A DNA stretch of 64,000 bases from JALOAT01 sp041685115 (GCA_041685115.1 JAWLGK010000006.1:1-64000), one strand, 5' to 3'; positions 18,506 through 28,259 are shown, numbered from the stretch's first letter. Notes: generated by a model not told the origin, from the letters alone. Made by a program: numbers and translations.

Positions 18506-19449
18506 ACCGGCGCCTGGAGGTGCCGTCCGCCGCCGTCGACGAGGCCTTTCGCGAGCATGTGCTGGCCGGGCTTGCGCAGCGCCCGCGCCGACTGGCGCCC
18601 AAATATTTTTATGACGGCCGTGGCGCCGCGCTGTTCGAGGCGATTTGCCGCTCGCCCGAGTATTACGTGACGCGCGTGGAAAAGGCGCTGCTCGCCGCGT
18701 TGGCGCCGGAGCTCGTCGCGTTCACGGGTCGCCACCGCGTGCTGGTGGAACCGGGCAGCGGCAGCGGCGAGAAGGTGCGCCTGCTCGCGGACCTGTTACA
18801 GCCGGCAGTCTACGTGCCGGTGGATCTCAGCCCGCACTATGTATCGGCTGCCGAGAGCGGCCTTGCCCGTCACTGCCCCTGGCTGCCCATACGTCCGATT
18901 TGCGCCGATTTCACGCAGCTCACCCGGCTTGCCTTGCCGCCGGGGCGACGCCTGGTGTTCTTTCCGGGCTCCACCATCGGCAACCTGGAGCCGGAGGAGG
19001 CCGCGGCCTTTCTCGCCGGCCTGGCCGTCTGCGCCGGCCCGGGTGGCGGCCTGCTCATCGGCGTGGACCTGAAGAAGGACCGCGCGGTGCTGGAGGCGGC
19101 CTACAACGACGCCGGCGGCGTGACGGCCGCCTTCAACCGCAATCTCCTGGTGCGCATCAACCGCGAGCTCGGCGCCGACTTCGATCCCCGCGCCTTCGAT
19201 CACCGCGCGTTCTATGACGAGGCGCGCGGACGCATCGAGATGCACCTGGTGGCGCGCACCGCCCAATCGGTGTGGTGCGGCGGCGAACGCTTCCGCTTCG
19301 CCGCGGGTGAGACCATCCATACCGAGAACTCGTACAAGTACACGGTGGCGGAGTTCGAAGCCCTGGCGGTACGCGGCGGTTGGCGGCCGCGGCAGGTCTG
19401 GTGCGACCCGGCGCGGTTGTTCAGCGTGCATTACCTGGATGTCGCATGA
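18502..19449 (+). CDS. egtD: L-histidine N(alpha)-methyltransferase EgtD
   Basis: EgtD trimethylates histidine to hercynine using S-adenosylmethionine, the first step of ergothioneine synthesis. The 315 residues show the usual opening LAPKYFYDGRGAALFEAIC, the SAM-binding VLVEPGSGSGEKVRLL, FFPGSTIGNLEPEEA, and the closing TENSYKYTVAEFEAL. The ATG at 18502 overlaps the egtB stop (ATGA). With egtB it makes the minimal two-gene pathway; no egtA or egtC is near. Confidence 0.95.
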   Translation: MNRRLEVPSAAVDEAFREHVLAGLAQRPRRLAPKYFYDGRGAALFEAICRSPEYYVTRVEKALLAALAPELVAFTGRHRVLVEPGSGSGEKVRLLADLLQPAVYVPVDLSPHYVSAAESGLARHCPWLPIRPICADFTQLTRLALPPGRRLVFFPGSTIGNLEPEEAAAFLAGLAVCAGPGGGLLIGVDLKKDRAVLEAAYNDAGGVTAAFNRNLLVRINRELGADFDPRAFDHRAFYDEARGRIEMHLVARTAQSVWCGGERFRFAAGETIHTENSYKYTVAEFEALAVRGGWRPRQVWCDPARLFSVHYLDVA

Positions 19450-19553
19450 GGCGTATGGGAATTGTCCTATTTCCGTACCGGCTGGCGCGTCCGGCTTACA
19501 GGCCTGACGGCTGATTGCTATCATCGGCGGCACTCACCGCAAAGGAGTGTCTC

Positions 19554-20270
19554 ATGCACCTGCCCGTCGATGCCTCGCTGTTGGCTGAACTGCGCAATGC
19601 GAGTCTGTTCTCGGCCCTGGACGACACGCAGCTCGCCCAGGTGCTGGCGGGCACCGAACGGCGCGAGTTGCAGCCCGACGAGAGCCTGTTCGAACAGGGC
19701 AGGCCCGCGGAGCGGTTTTTCCTGCTGCGCCGAGGGCTCGTGAAACTGGCACGGCTCTCGCCCGCCGGTGACGAAAAGGTCATCGAACTGGTGCAGGTGG
19801 GCCAGACCTTCGCGGAGGCGCTGATGTTTTCCAATCAGCGCAGCATTTATCCCGTTTCAGCACGGGCCGTGGAACCCAGCGAGGTGCTCGGCTTCGACAG
19901 CCGGGCCTTCGTGGCGCTGTTGAAGGCCTCACCGGAAGCGTGTTTTGCGCTGCTCGGGGCCATGAGCCGCCGACTGCACAGCCTGGTGGAGGAGATCGAC
20001 CGGCTGGCCCTGCAAAGCGCCAGCGCACGCCTGGCGGATTACCTGCTGAGCAATGCGGAAGACAGCGTGGTTTCCCTGCGCACCCCCAAGAACGTGCTCG
20101 CCTCGCGGCTCTCCATCCAGCCCGAGACCCTGTCGCGCATCTTTGCGCGCATGGTGGCCGACGGCTTGCTGGATGTGCAGGGTGCGCACATCGTGCTGCG
20201 CCGCCCGGATGAGCTGCGGCGCCTCGCGGCGGCGGAGGTCAGCCGAGCAGCACCTTCACGTGGGCGCTGA
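19554..20270 (+). CDS. Crp/Fnr-family regulator, Dnr-like
   Basis: A 238-residue regulator with an N-terminal cyclic-nucleotide-type beta-barrel (about 10–130), a dimer helix and a C-terminal helix-turn-helix (ASRLSIQPETLSRIFARM). The text FAEALMF and LSIQPETLSRI closely matches Pseudomonas Dnr, which controls denitrification in response to nitric oxide through heme. No FNR-type cysteine cluster is seen, so an iron–sulfur oxygen sensor is unlikely. GGAG precedes the ATG. No denitrification gene lies in this window. The last 32 bp overlap the convergent deacetylase gene. Confidence 0.85.
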   Translation: MHLPVDASLLAELRNASLFSALDDTQLAQVLAGTERRELQPDESLFEQGRPAERFFLLRRGLVKLARLSPAGDEKVIELVQVGQTFAEALMFSNQRSIYPVSARAVEPSEVLGFDSRAFVALLKASPEACFALLGAMSRRLHSLVEEIDRLALQSASARLADYLLSNAEDSVVSLRTPKNVLASRLSIQPETLSRIFARMVADGLLDVQGAHIVLRRPDELRRLAAAEVSRAAPSRGR

Positions 20271-21159
20271 CGCAGCGGCCCAGCGGATTGGGCTCGTAGC
20301 CGCCCTCGAGCACCGACACGATGCGGTTTTCGCAATGGCGCGCCGCCACGTTCATGAGTTCGCGCGTGATCCACATGTAATCCGCCTCAGTGAGTCCGAT
20401 CTGGCCCATGTCGTCTTCCACATGGGCGTCGAAGCCGGCCGAGATGAAGATCATCTGCGGCGCGAAGTCCTCCAGGGCGGGCAGGAAGATGTTGCTCACC
20501 GCGTTACGAAAGCCAGTGCCGCCGCAGCCAGCCTTGAGCGGCGCCAGAACGGCGTTGTCCGGTACGTCGCTGATGTCGCAGTACGGATACCAGGGGTGCT
20601 GGAAGCTGGAGAACACGCGCACGCGCGGTTCGTTGCGAAAAATGGCCTCGGTGCCGTTGCCCTGGTGCACGTCGAAATCGACGATGGCCACGCGTTCGAG
20701 GCCATGGTGCGCGATCGCATGGGCCATGCCCACCGCGGCGTTGTTGAAGATGCAAAATCCCATGGCCTTGTCGGGCTCGGCGTGATGCCCCGGCGGGCGC
20801 ACGCCGCAAAAGGCGTTCTCCACCGTCCCCGCCATCACCAGGTCCACGGCATGCACCACGGCGCCGGCGGCACGCCGTGCGGCCTCCAAGGTATGCGGAC
20901 CCATGGGCGTGTCGGAGTCCAGCATGATCATCCCGCTATCCGGTGCTTGCTGTTCCACACGTTCGACGTACGCACGCTCATGCACGCGCAGCAGTTGTTC
21001 ACGGGTGACGAGCGGCGCCTCGAAATGGCGCAGCAGATCCATCAGGCCCGCAGCAATGAGACGGTCGTCCACGGCATGGAGGCGTGACGGGCTTTCCGGG
21101 TGATGTCCGGCCACTTCGTGGAGAAGGAACGCAGGATGGCTGATGTAGGCAGTACGCAT
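20239..21159 (-). CDS. Histone deacetylase-family (AcuC/HDAC-like) deacetylase 1
   Basis: A 306-residue zinc deacylase of the class II HDAC-like type. Catalytic and metal residues are visible: RPPGHHAEPDKAMGFC (His pair), VDFDVHQGNGTEAIF (Asp and His ligands), SAGFDAH (third ligand Asp) and EGGYEPNPLG. GGAG lies ahead of the ATG at 21159. It is divergent from the Pat-type acyltransferase gene (125-bp gap), two genes from acs, and has a paralogue at 26283–27221 beyond acs. This arrangement suggests a role in deacetylating acetyl-CoA synthetase, as AcuC does in Bacillus; it may instead act on polyamines or other acetyl-amides. It overlaps the Dnr-like gene by 32 bp tail to tail. Confidence 0.92.
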   Translation of the reverse strand: MRTAYISHPAFLLHEVAGHHPESPSRLHAVDDRLIAAGLMDLLRHFEAPLVTREQLLRVHERAYVERVEQQAPDSGMIMLDSDTPMGPHTLEAARRAAGAVVHAVDLVMAGTVENAFCGVRPPGHHAEPDKAMGFCIFNNAAVGMAHAIAHHGLERVAIVDFDVHQGNGTEAIFRNEPRVRVFSSFQHPWYPYCDISDVPDNAVLAPLKAGCGGTGFRNAVSNIFLPALEDFAPQMIFISAGFDAHVEDDMGQIGLTEADYMWITRELMNVAARHCENRIVSVLEGGYEPNPLGRCVSAHVKVLLG

Positions 21160-21284
21160 GCGGGACTCCGTAAGGCAGGAGCTACAGATTACACGCCACG
21201 TCGGTGATATGGTAATCGCAATGGGTTATAAGGGCGGCACACCGCTCCGTGTGGTATGCGTTTACTAGGAAAGCGAGGGAATCA

Positions 21285-23963
21285 ATGGCCCAGCACTATC
21301 TGAAGCGACTCTTTGAACCCACCAGCGTGGCGATTTTCGGCGCCAGCGACCGTGAGGATTCGGTCGGCGGTCTGGTTTTCCGCAACATGCTGGACGGTGG
21401 CTTCAAGGGCAGCCTCTACCCCATGAACCCCAAGCACGACACCGTCCAGGGACAGCAGGCCTTTCCCAACCTGTCGGCGGTGCGCGAGCCCGTGGACCTC
21501 GCCGTGATCGCTACGCCGGCACACACCGTGCCGGCCATTATTGAAGACTGCGGCGAGCACGGCGTGAAATCGGCCGTGATCCTCTCAGCGGGGTTCCGTG
21601 AAGTGGGCGCGGAGGGCCGCAAGCTGGAGAAGGCGGTGCTCGACACGGCGCGCCGCTACGGCATCCGTTTCATCGGTCCCAACTGCCTCGGCATCATGCG
21701 CCCCTCGCTCGGCGTGAACGCCACGTTTTATCGCGGCGCCGCCGCGCCCGGGAAACTGGCGCTGGTGTCCCAGTCCGGGGCCCTGTGCACCGCCATCCTC
21801 GATTGGGCGGCGCCCAACGGGGTGGGCTTTTCCTCGGTGATCTCTACGGGCATCTCGGCCGATCTGGATTTCGGCGAGGTGCTCGATTATCTGGTGAATG
21901 ATCCGGAAACGGAAAGCATCCTGCTGTACATCGAGGGTATCCATAATGCGCGCTCGTTCATGAGCGGGCTGCGCGCCGCGGCGCGCGTGAAGCCGGTGAT
22001 CGCCCTCAAGGTGGGGCGCCATGCGGCCGGCTCCAAGGCGGCCATGTCGCACACCGGCGCGCTGGTGGGCGCCGATGACGTATTCGACGCAGCACTGCGC
22101 CGCGCCGGTGTGGTGCGCGGCATGCGCATCGGCAACCTGTTCTCCGTGGCAAGCACGCTGGCGGCCCATTACAAGATCCAGGGCCAGCGCCTTGCGGTGG
22201 TCACCAACGGCGGCGGCCCCGGCGTCATGGCCATCGACCGCGCTGCGGATCTGGGCCTGCCGCTCGCACGCCTATCCGACAAGACCATGGCCCGACTCGA
22301 CGAGACCATGCCGGCCACCTGGTCGAAGGCCAATCCGGTGGACATCATCGGCGATGCGGGGCCCGATCGCTATGCCATCGCCGTCAAGGCCTGTCTGGAC
22401 GACAAGAATGTGGATGGTGTGCTGGTCATCCTCACGCCCCAGGCCATGACCCAGCCCACGGCGGTGGCCGATGCCGTCATCGAGGTGAACAAGGGCAACA
22501 AGAAGCCTTTGCTGGCGTGCTGGATGGGCGGCATCCAGGTGGCCGAGGCGCGCAATCATTTGGTACAGGCGGGGCTGCCCAGCTTCAATACGCCCGAGGC
22601 GGCGGTGGAGGCCTTCGATGCCTTGACGTCGTACTACCAGAACCAGCAACTGCTGCTGCAGGCCCCGGGCCCCATTTCCCAGCGTCGTCCGCCGGATGTG
22701 GAGGGCGCACGGCTCATCATCGAAGGCGCGCTGGCCGAGGGCCGCAAGGTGCTTTCGGAAACCGAATCCAAGGCCGTGCTCGGCGCGTTCCACATCAATG
22801 CCACGCGCAGCGTGGTGGTGCGATCCCCGAACGAGGCGCTGGTGCAGGCCGAGGCCATGGGGTTTCCGGTGGCGCTCAAGATCAATTCGCCGGATATCAC
22901 CCACAAGAGCGACGCCGGCGGCGTAATGCTCGGCATCAACAACGCCCACGCGGTGCGTACGGCGTACAACGACCTGGTGAACACGGTCAGGCGCAACCGC
23001 CCCAACGCGCGCATCGACGGCGTGACCATCCAGCCCATGCTGCGCAAACCGAACGGCCGTGAACTGCTGGTGGGCATTCTGAGCGATCCGGTGTTCGGCC
23101 CTGTGATCACCTTCGGTGCCGGCGGCACCACCGTCGAGGTGATGGGCGATCGCGCCGTGGCCCTGCCTCCCATCAACCGGTTTCTCGCCGCCGACATCAT
23201 CCAGCGCACGCGCATCGCCAAGATGCTGGGTGCGTTCCGTCACATGCCGCCTGCGCATGTGGAAGCCTTGCAGGAGGTGCTGTTGCGGGTTTCGGAGATC
23301 GCCTGTGAACTACCGTGGGTGAAAGAGCTGGACATCAATCCGCTGATCCTGGACGAGCATGGCGCGGTGGCGCTCGATGCGCGCGTGGTGGTGGGTTATT
23401 ACAGCAGTGCGCAGGAACGCTATTCGCACATGGCGATCTACCCGTACCCCACCCACCTGGTGAGCAACTGGCAGCTGCCCGACGGCACCAACCTGCGCAT
23501 CCGCCCCATCCGGCCGGAGGACGCGGAGATCGAACAGGAGTTCGTGCGCGGCCTCTCCGAACGCACACGTTATTTCCGTTTCATGCAGACCATCGAAGAG
23601 CTGTCGCCTTCCATGCTCACGCGCTTCACACAGATCGACTACGACCGCGAAATGGCGCTGGTAGCGGTGATCGAGGACGACGGCAAGGAGAAGGAGATCG
23701 GTGTCTGTCGCTACGTGATCAACCCCGACGGCAAGAGCTGCGAATTCGCCGTGGTGGTCGGTGACGACTGGCAGCGGCGTGGCATTGCCCATCTGCTCAT
23801 GGGGCAGCTCATGGAAGCGGCGCGTTACCGTGACATCGAGGTGATGGAAGGCACGGTGCTGTCCGCCAACACCGAGATGCTCGCCCTCGCGAAGACCCTC
23901 AACTTCACTGTCACGCCGGATCCGGAAGACCCGAACCTGCGTCGTGTCGTGACGCGGTTGTAG
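21285..23963 (+). CDS. Pat-type protein acyltransferase (acyl-CoA synthetase-like + GNAT)
   Basis: An 892-residue fusion. An NDP-forming acyl-CoA synthetase-like region (CoA-binding start TSVAIFGASDREDSVGG, flavodoxin-like middle, ATP-grasp around DITHKSDAGGVMLGI) takes up about 1–700, and a GNAT domain fills about 720–890 with acetyl-CoA loop DDWQRRGIAHLLMGQ. This matches E. coli PatZ/YfiQ and Salmonella Pat, which acetylate Acs and other proteins on lysine. The start at 21285 has GAGGG upstream. The neighbour acs carries the expected target lysine. A REP pair separates the two genes. Confidence 0.93.
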   Translation: MAQHYLKRLFEPTSVAIFGASDREDSVGGLVFRNMLDGGFKGSLYPMNPKHDTVQGQQAFPNLSAVREPVDLAVIATPAHTVPAIIEDCGEHGVKSAVILSAGFREVGAEGRKLEKAVLDTARRYGIRFIGPNCLGIMRPSLGVNATFYRGAAAPGKLALVSQSGALCTAILDWAAPNGVGFSSVISTGISADLDFGEVLDYLVNDPETESILLYIEGIHNARSFMSGLRAAARVKPVIALKVGRHAAGSKAAMSHTGALVGADDVFDAALRRAGVVRGMRIGNLFSVASTLAAHYKIQGQRLAVVTNGGGPGVMAIDRAADLGLPLARLSDKTMARLDETMPATWSKANPVDIIGDAGPDRYAIAVKACLDDKNVDGVLVILTPQAMTQPTAVADAVIEVNKGNKKPLLACWMGGIQVAEARNHLVQAGLPSFNTPEAAVEAFDALTSYYQNQQLLLQAPGPISQRRPPDVEGARLIIEGALAEGRKVLSETESKAVLGAFHINATRSVVVRSPNEALVQAEAMGFPVALKINSPDITHKSDAGGVMLGINNAHAVRTAYNDLVNTVRRNRPNARIDGVTIQPMLRKPNGRELLVGILSDPVFGPVITFGAGGTTVEVMGDRAVALPPINRFLAADIIQRTRIAKMLGAFRHMPPAHVEALQEVLLRVSEIACELPWVKELDINPLILDEHGAVALDARVVVGYYSSAQERYSHMAIYPYPTHLVSNWQLPDGTNLRIRPIRPEDAEIEQEFVRGLSERTRYFRFMQTIEELSPSMLTRFTQIDYDREMALVAVIEDDGKEKEIGVCRYVINPDGKSCEFAVVVGDDWQRRGIAHLLMGQLMEAARYRDIEVMEGTVLSANTEMLALAKTLNFTVTPDPEDPNLRRVVTRL

Positions 23964-24067
23964 GACGTCTGAGACCTGTTGTCCTGAAAGGCAACACAAC
24001 GGCCCGGAGCGGCGATGAGTGTTGGTCGTAAGGAAACCGGCGGGCGTTTTTGATCCTCATTCCACCT

Positions 24068-24130
24068 GTGGGAGCGAGCTTCCGCTCGCGATTTCACGCC
24101 GATCATTCGCGAGCGGAAGCTCGCTCCCCA
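24068..24130. repeat. REP-like inverted pair
   Basis: Arms GTGGGAGCGAGCTTCCGCTC and its inverse flank a 15–20 nt loop. It lies between the Pat-type gene and acs, like the pair at 6008. The stem may stabilise or end the upstream mRNA. Confidence 0.8.
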
Positions 24131-24236
24131 AGCAGGGAAGGTGACGCGGGAGGCCGCGGCAGGACAACGCAACCAGGGCGTCGCCCGCACTTTTTTGGCT
24201 ACCTTTCTATCACGGCGCCATCAGCGAGGGATTGTC

Positions 24237-26183
24237 ATGTCGCAGGTGAAGGTTTATCCCGTGCGGAGTGATATGGAAAGCGCAGCGCATATCAACAGCA
24301 CCACGTACCGGACGCTGTACCAGCGTTCCGTGGATGACCCGGCCGGCTTCTGGGCGGAACAGGCGCAGGCATTTCTCACCTGGGTGAAGCCCTGGGATCA
24401 GGTGCTCGACTACAGCTTTGACGCCGCTGACCTGCACATCCAATGGTTCAAGGGTGGCACCCTGAACGCCGCCTACAACTGCCTCGACCGGCACTTGGCC
24501 ACGCGCGCCGACCAAGCGGCGATCATCTGGGAAGGCGACGACCCGGGCACCGAGCGGACCATCACGTACCGCGAGTTGCACGAAGAGGTCTCGCGCTTTG
24601 CCAATGCGCTGAAATCACGCGGTGTAAAGAAGGGCGACCGGGTGTGCATCTACATGCCCATGGTGCCCCAGGCGGCGGTGGCCATGCTCGCCTGCGCACG
24701 CATCGGTGCGGTGCATTCCGTGGTATTCGGCGGTTTTTCGCCAGAGGCGCTCAAGGACCGCATCCTCGATGCGGACTGTCAGGTGGTCGTCACCTCCGAC
24801 GAGGGCTTGCGCGGCGGCCGGCGCATCGCCATGAAGAACAACACCGACAAGGCGCTGGTGGAATGTCCCAACGTGCATACGGTGTTCGTGGTCAGACACA
24901 CCGGCGGCAACGTGCCGTGGCTGGCCTCGCGCGACGTGTGGTACCACGAGGCCATCGCCGCCACCTCGCCCGATTGTCCGCCCGAGCCGATGGATGCGGA
25001 AGACCCGCTGTTCATCCTCTACACCTCCGGCTCCACGGGCAAACCCAAGGGGGTGCTGCACACCACCGGCGGTTATCTGCTGTTCTCCGCCATGAGTCAC
25101 AAGTACGTCTTCGACTACCATGACGGTGAGGTCTACTGGTGCACCGCCGACGTGGGCTGGGTCACGGGCCACACCTACATCGTCTACGGCCCGCTCGCCA
25201 ACGGCGCCAAGACCCTCATGTTCGAGGGCGTGCCCAGTCATCCGGACAGCTCGCGTTTTTGGCAGGTGTGCGACAAGCATCAGGTGAACATCTTCTACAC
25301 CGCACCGACCGCCATCCGCGCCCTCATGCGCGAGGGCGACGAGCCCGTGAAGCGCACCGGCCGTACGTCATTGCGATTGCTCGGTTCCGTCGGCGAACCC
25401 ATCAATCCGGAGGCCTGGGAGTGGTATTACCGCGTGGTCGGTGAGGAGCGCTGTCCGGTCATCGACACCTGGTGGCAGACGGAGACCGGTGGCCACATGA
25501 TCACGCCGTTGCCCGGCGCCACGCCCCTCAAGCCCGGCTCCGCCACGCTGCCGTTTTTCGGCGTGTTACCGGCCATCGTCAATCCTGCGGACGGCAGCAT
25601 CATCGACGGCACGGAAGAGGGCGCGTTGGTGATCACGCGGCCCTGGCCCGGTCAGGCGCGCACGCTATACGGCGATCACAAGCGTTTCATCGACACCTAT
25701 TTCCGCACCTTCCCAGGCTACTACTTCACCGGCGACGGTGCGCGGCGCGACGAAGACGGTTACTACTGGATCACCGGGCGCATCGACGACGTGCTGAATG
25801 TCTCGGGCCACCGCATGGGCACGGCCGAGATCGAGAGCGCACTGGTGATGCACGAGAGCGTGGCCGAGGCGGCGGTGGTCGGATTCCCGCACGACATCAA
25901 GGGGCAGGGGATCTATTGCTACGTGACCCTGGTGGAAGGCGTGGAACCGAGCGAGGCCCTGCGCAAGGAACTGGTCACACTGGTGCGCGGCGAAATCGGG
26001 CCCATCGCCACGCCGGACGTGATCCAGTGGGCGCCGGGGCTGCCGAAGACCCGCTCAGGCAAGATCATGCGGCGCATCCTGCGCAAGATCGCCGCCAACG
26101 AGATCGATGCGCTCGGCGATATCAGCACGCTGGCGGAGCCGGCGGTGGTCGCCGACCTGGTGCGCAACCGCGTCACGCAATGA
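24237..26183 (+). CDS. acs: Acetyl-CoA synthetase
   Basis: The AMP-forming ligase activates acetate to acetyl-CoA. The 648 residues match the usual length. The adenylate motifs ILYTSGSTGKPKGVLHTTGG, WWQTETGGH and YWITGRIDDVLNVSGH are complete. The C-terminal PKTRSGKIMRRILRK contains the lysine that Pat acetylates and that CobB/AcuC-type deacetylases free in other bacteria. The ATG at 24237 has GAGGG upstream. It lies in a locus with a Pat-type acyltransferase and two HDAC-like proteins, so post-translational control is likely. Confidence 0.96.
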   Translation: MSQVKVYPVRSDMESAAHINSTTYRTLYQRSVDDPAGFWAEQAQAFLTWVKPWDQVLDYSFDAADLHIQWFKGGTLNAAYNCLDRHLATRADQAAIIWEGDDPGTERTITYRELHEEVSRFANALKSRGVKKGDRVCIYMPMVPQAAVAMLACARIGAVHSVVFGGFSPEALKDRILDADCQVVVTSDEGLRGGRRIAMKNNTDKALVECPNVHTVFVVRHTGGNVPWLASRDVWYHEAIAATSPDCPPEPMDAEDPLFILYTSGSTGKPKGVLHTTGGYLLFSAMSHKYVFDYHDGEVYWCTADVGWVTGHTYIVYGPLANGAKTLMFEGVPSHPDSSRFWQVCDKHQVNIFYTAPTAIRALMREGDEPVKRTGRTSLRLLGSVGEPINPEAWEWYYRVVGEERCPVIDTWWQTETGGHMITPLPGATPLKPGSATLPFFGVLPAIVNPADGSIIDGTEEGALVITRPWPGQARTLYGDHKRFIDTYFRTFPGYYFTGDGARRDEDGYYWITGRIDDVLNVSGHRMGTAEIESALVMHESVAEAAVVGFPHDIKGQGIYCYVTLVEGVEPSEALRKELVTLVRGEIGPIATPDVIQWAPGLPKTRSGKIMRRILRKIAANEIDALGDISTLAEPAVVADLVRNRVTQ

Positions 26184-26202
26184 TGCACTTCCCGTAGCAG
26201 CG

Positions 26203-26260
26203 CCCTCCGGGTGATTAGCCTTTCAGTTTCGCCGCCGGAAACGCGACATTGCCCGGAGGG
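26203..26260. terminator. Inverted repeat between convergent acs and deacetylase 2
   Basis: The perfect 9-bp arms CCCTCCGGG (26203–26211) and CCCGGAGGG (26252–26260) enclose 40 nt. It sits between two convergent genes, a likely place for a two-way terminator, but there is no T run. Confidence 0.4.
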
Positions 26261-26282
26261 CCGGGCTCCTCCATGCGACCGC

Positions 26283-27221
26283 TCATTTCACTGTTCCGCC
26301 AATCCGTAACAATCCGCGGATATGCGCCGCCGCGCTGCGGCCCAGGGCGTTCATGGCATAGCCACCCTCGAGCACGGACACCACCCGGCCGGCGCAATGA
26401 CGTTCGGCCAGGGTCACTATTTCGCGAGTGATCCAGAAATAGTCGCTCTCAAGCAGGTTCCACTGCGCCAGGTCATCCTCGAAATGCCCGTCAAAACCGG
26501 CGGATACCATGATCAGATCCGGCGCGAAGCGGTCCACGGCGGGAACAATGTGCGTGCTCACGGCCTGCTGGAACTCCTCGCTGTAGGTGCCCGCCGGCAG
26601 TGGCACGTGCACCATGTTCGGACGGCCATCGTCGAAGGGCAGGTTTGGGTAGAGCGGGTGCTGAAACACCGAACACAACAGCACGCGTGGGTCGTCGCGA
26701 AAACTCGCCTCGGTGCCGTTGCCGTGGTGAACGTCGAAGTCGACGATGGCCACACGCCCGAGGTCAAGCTGGTCCAGGGCGTGGGCGGCGCCAATGGCGA
26801 CATTGTTGAAGATGCAAAAACCCATGGCCCGATCCGGCAGGGCGTGATGGCCGGGCGGGCGCACGGCGCAGAACGCGCTTCGCACGTCACCGGACATCAC
26901 CGCCTCGACCGCCATGACCGCCGCACCCGCCGCGTGATACGCCGCCTCCAGGCTGTGGGGATTGAGCAAGGTGTCGGGGTCCAGCCGATAGTGGCCTTGC
27001 GGCGGCGATACCGCGTGCAGGTGGCGAAGGTATTCCTGCGTGTGAATGCGCGTGATCTGCGCGTCGCTCGCCCTGCTCGCCTCGCGGTAGAGCAGCAACG
27101 GCAGCGTGCCGTCGGCCGTCAGTTGGTCGTTGATGGCGCCGAGGCGTGCGGGACTCTCGGGATGGACGGGGCCCATCTCGTGGAGCACGAAGGAAGGGTG
27201 GGTGATGTAGGCGGTCGCCAT
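26283..27221 (-). CDS. Histone deacetylase-family (AcuC/HDAC-like) deacetylase 2
   Basis: A 312-residue paralogue of the protein at 20239–21159. It keeps RPPGHHALPDRAMGFC, VDFDVHHGNGTEASF, SAGFDGH and EGGYAMNALG, so the zinc site appears intact. The two differ throughout, so they are old duplicates rather than a recent copy; in the motif after the ligands this one has HHGNGT and the other HQGNGT. The ATG at 27221 has GGAAG about nine bases upstream. It faces acs tail to tail. Confidence 0.92.
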   Translation of the reverse strand: MATAYITHPSFVLHEMGPVHPESPARLGAINDQLTADGTLPLLLYREASRASDAQITRIHTQEYLRHLHAVSPPQGHYRLDPDTLLNPHSLEAAYHAAGAAVMAVEAVMSGDVRSAFCAVRPPGHHALPDRAMGFCIFNNVAIGAAHALDQLDLGRVAIVDFDVHHGNGTEASFRDDPRVLLCSVFQHPLYPNLPFDDGRPNMVHVPLPAGTYSEEFQQAVSTHIVPAVDRFAPDLIMVSAGFDGHFEDDLAQWNLLESDYFWITREIVTLAERHCAGRVVSVLEGGYAMNALGRSAAAHIRGLLRIGGTVK

Positions 27222-27407
27222 GCTCCGGTCTTCCCTTATCCAGACACCCACAGCATCGCTGTTTCAAGGCCATGGCTGCATCGGAGATGATTGTATAACG
27301 TAGATGCCGGCGCGCCCCCGCATCTCTTCCCGCGCAGATGCCTGCACAACATGGACCAGGCTGGCAATCCTGACGGTGAAGGATCCAATACGTAAAATAC
27401 CCCCGCC

Positions 27408-28190
27408 ATGGACATCCCCCTTTATTTCCCGCCCGAGCACGAGGCGCCCGCCCGTGCCATCGCCGCACGCTTCGGCCTGACCGTAACGGACACGAGGGAC
27501 CATCCGTTTTATCTGGCATTCGATGGCGAGCGACTGGCGCTGTGGCAGGGCGGGCCGGACGCACCGGGCGCCATTGGAGTGGACTTCATCGGCGGGGCGG
27601 TGGGTCATCGGCGCCGTTTCGGTGGCGGACGGGGACAGCCGATTGCGAAAGCGGCGGGCCTGAAGGGTGCGCTGTCGCCGAGCGTGGTGGACGCCACGGC
27701 CGGGCTCGGGCGTGATGCCTTCGTCCTGGCGAGCCTGGGCTGCCAAGTGACGCTGGTGGAGCGTTCACCGGTCGCCGCCGCGCTGCTGGCGGATGGCCTG
27801 CGCCGGGGCACGGACGACGCAGAAACGGCGCCCATCGTCGCGCGCATGGACCTGGTGGTGGCGGATGCCGCCAAGTGGCTGCACTCTCTCGACGGGGGCG
27901 CGCGGCCGGACGTGGTGTACCTCGACCCGATGTTCCCGCATCGGGAGAAATCGGCCTTGGTAAAAAAGGAGATGCGTGCATTCCAGGCGGTCATCGGCGC
28001 CGATCTGGATGCCGATAATCTGCTCGAAGCGGCGCTCGCCGCCGCGCGAAAAAGGGTGGTCGTGAAGCGCCCGAAAGGCGCGCCCTTCCTCGCCGGCCGC
28101 GCACCGACTTTGGATTACCCCACCAAGAGCCACCGCTTTGATGTCTATGTGCTGGCGGGCATGGCCAGCGACGCGAACGACCGCGGGTGA
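27408..28190 (+). CDS. rsmJ: 16S rRNA (guanine1516-N2)-methyltransferase RsmJ
   Basis: RsmJ methylates G1516 of 16S rRNA. The 260 residues carry the typical SAM-binding motif VVDATAGLGRDAFVLASLG and the catalytic segment VVYLDPMFPHREKSALVKKE. The C-terminal KRPKGAPFLAGRAPTLDYPT is highly characteristic of the family. The ATG at 27408 is the only sensible start. Repeats follow within 6 bp of the stop. Confidence 0.94.
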   Translation: MDIPLYFPPEHEAPARAIAARFGLTVTDTRDHPFYLAFDGERLALWQGGPDAPGAIGVDFIGGAVGHRRRFGGGRGQPIAKAAGLKGALSPSVVDATAGLGRDAFVLASLGCQVTLVERSPVAAALLADGLRRGTDDAETAPIVARMDLVVADAAKWLHSLDGGARPDVVYLDPMFPHREKSALVKKEMRAFQAVIGADLDADNLLEAALAAARKRVVVKRPKGAPFLAGRAPTLDYPTKSHRFDVYVLAGMASDANDRG

Positions 28191-28195
28191 CGGAG

Positions 28196-28259
28196 TGGGA
28201 GCAAGCTTTCGCTCGCGGTACACCGTGAGCATGTCGCGGGCAGATGCTCGCTCCCACAT
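28196..28259. repeat. REP-like inverted pair
   Basis: Arms of the GTGGGAGCAAGCTTTCGCTC type and their inverse directly follow rsmJ. It is the third copy of the family in the window and slightly diverged from the others. Confidence 0.75.

Noticed and set aside
21600..22169. Antisense frames within the Pat-type gene
   Set aside because: They have no ribosome-binding site and no domain; the plus strand carries a full-length protein.
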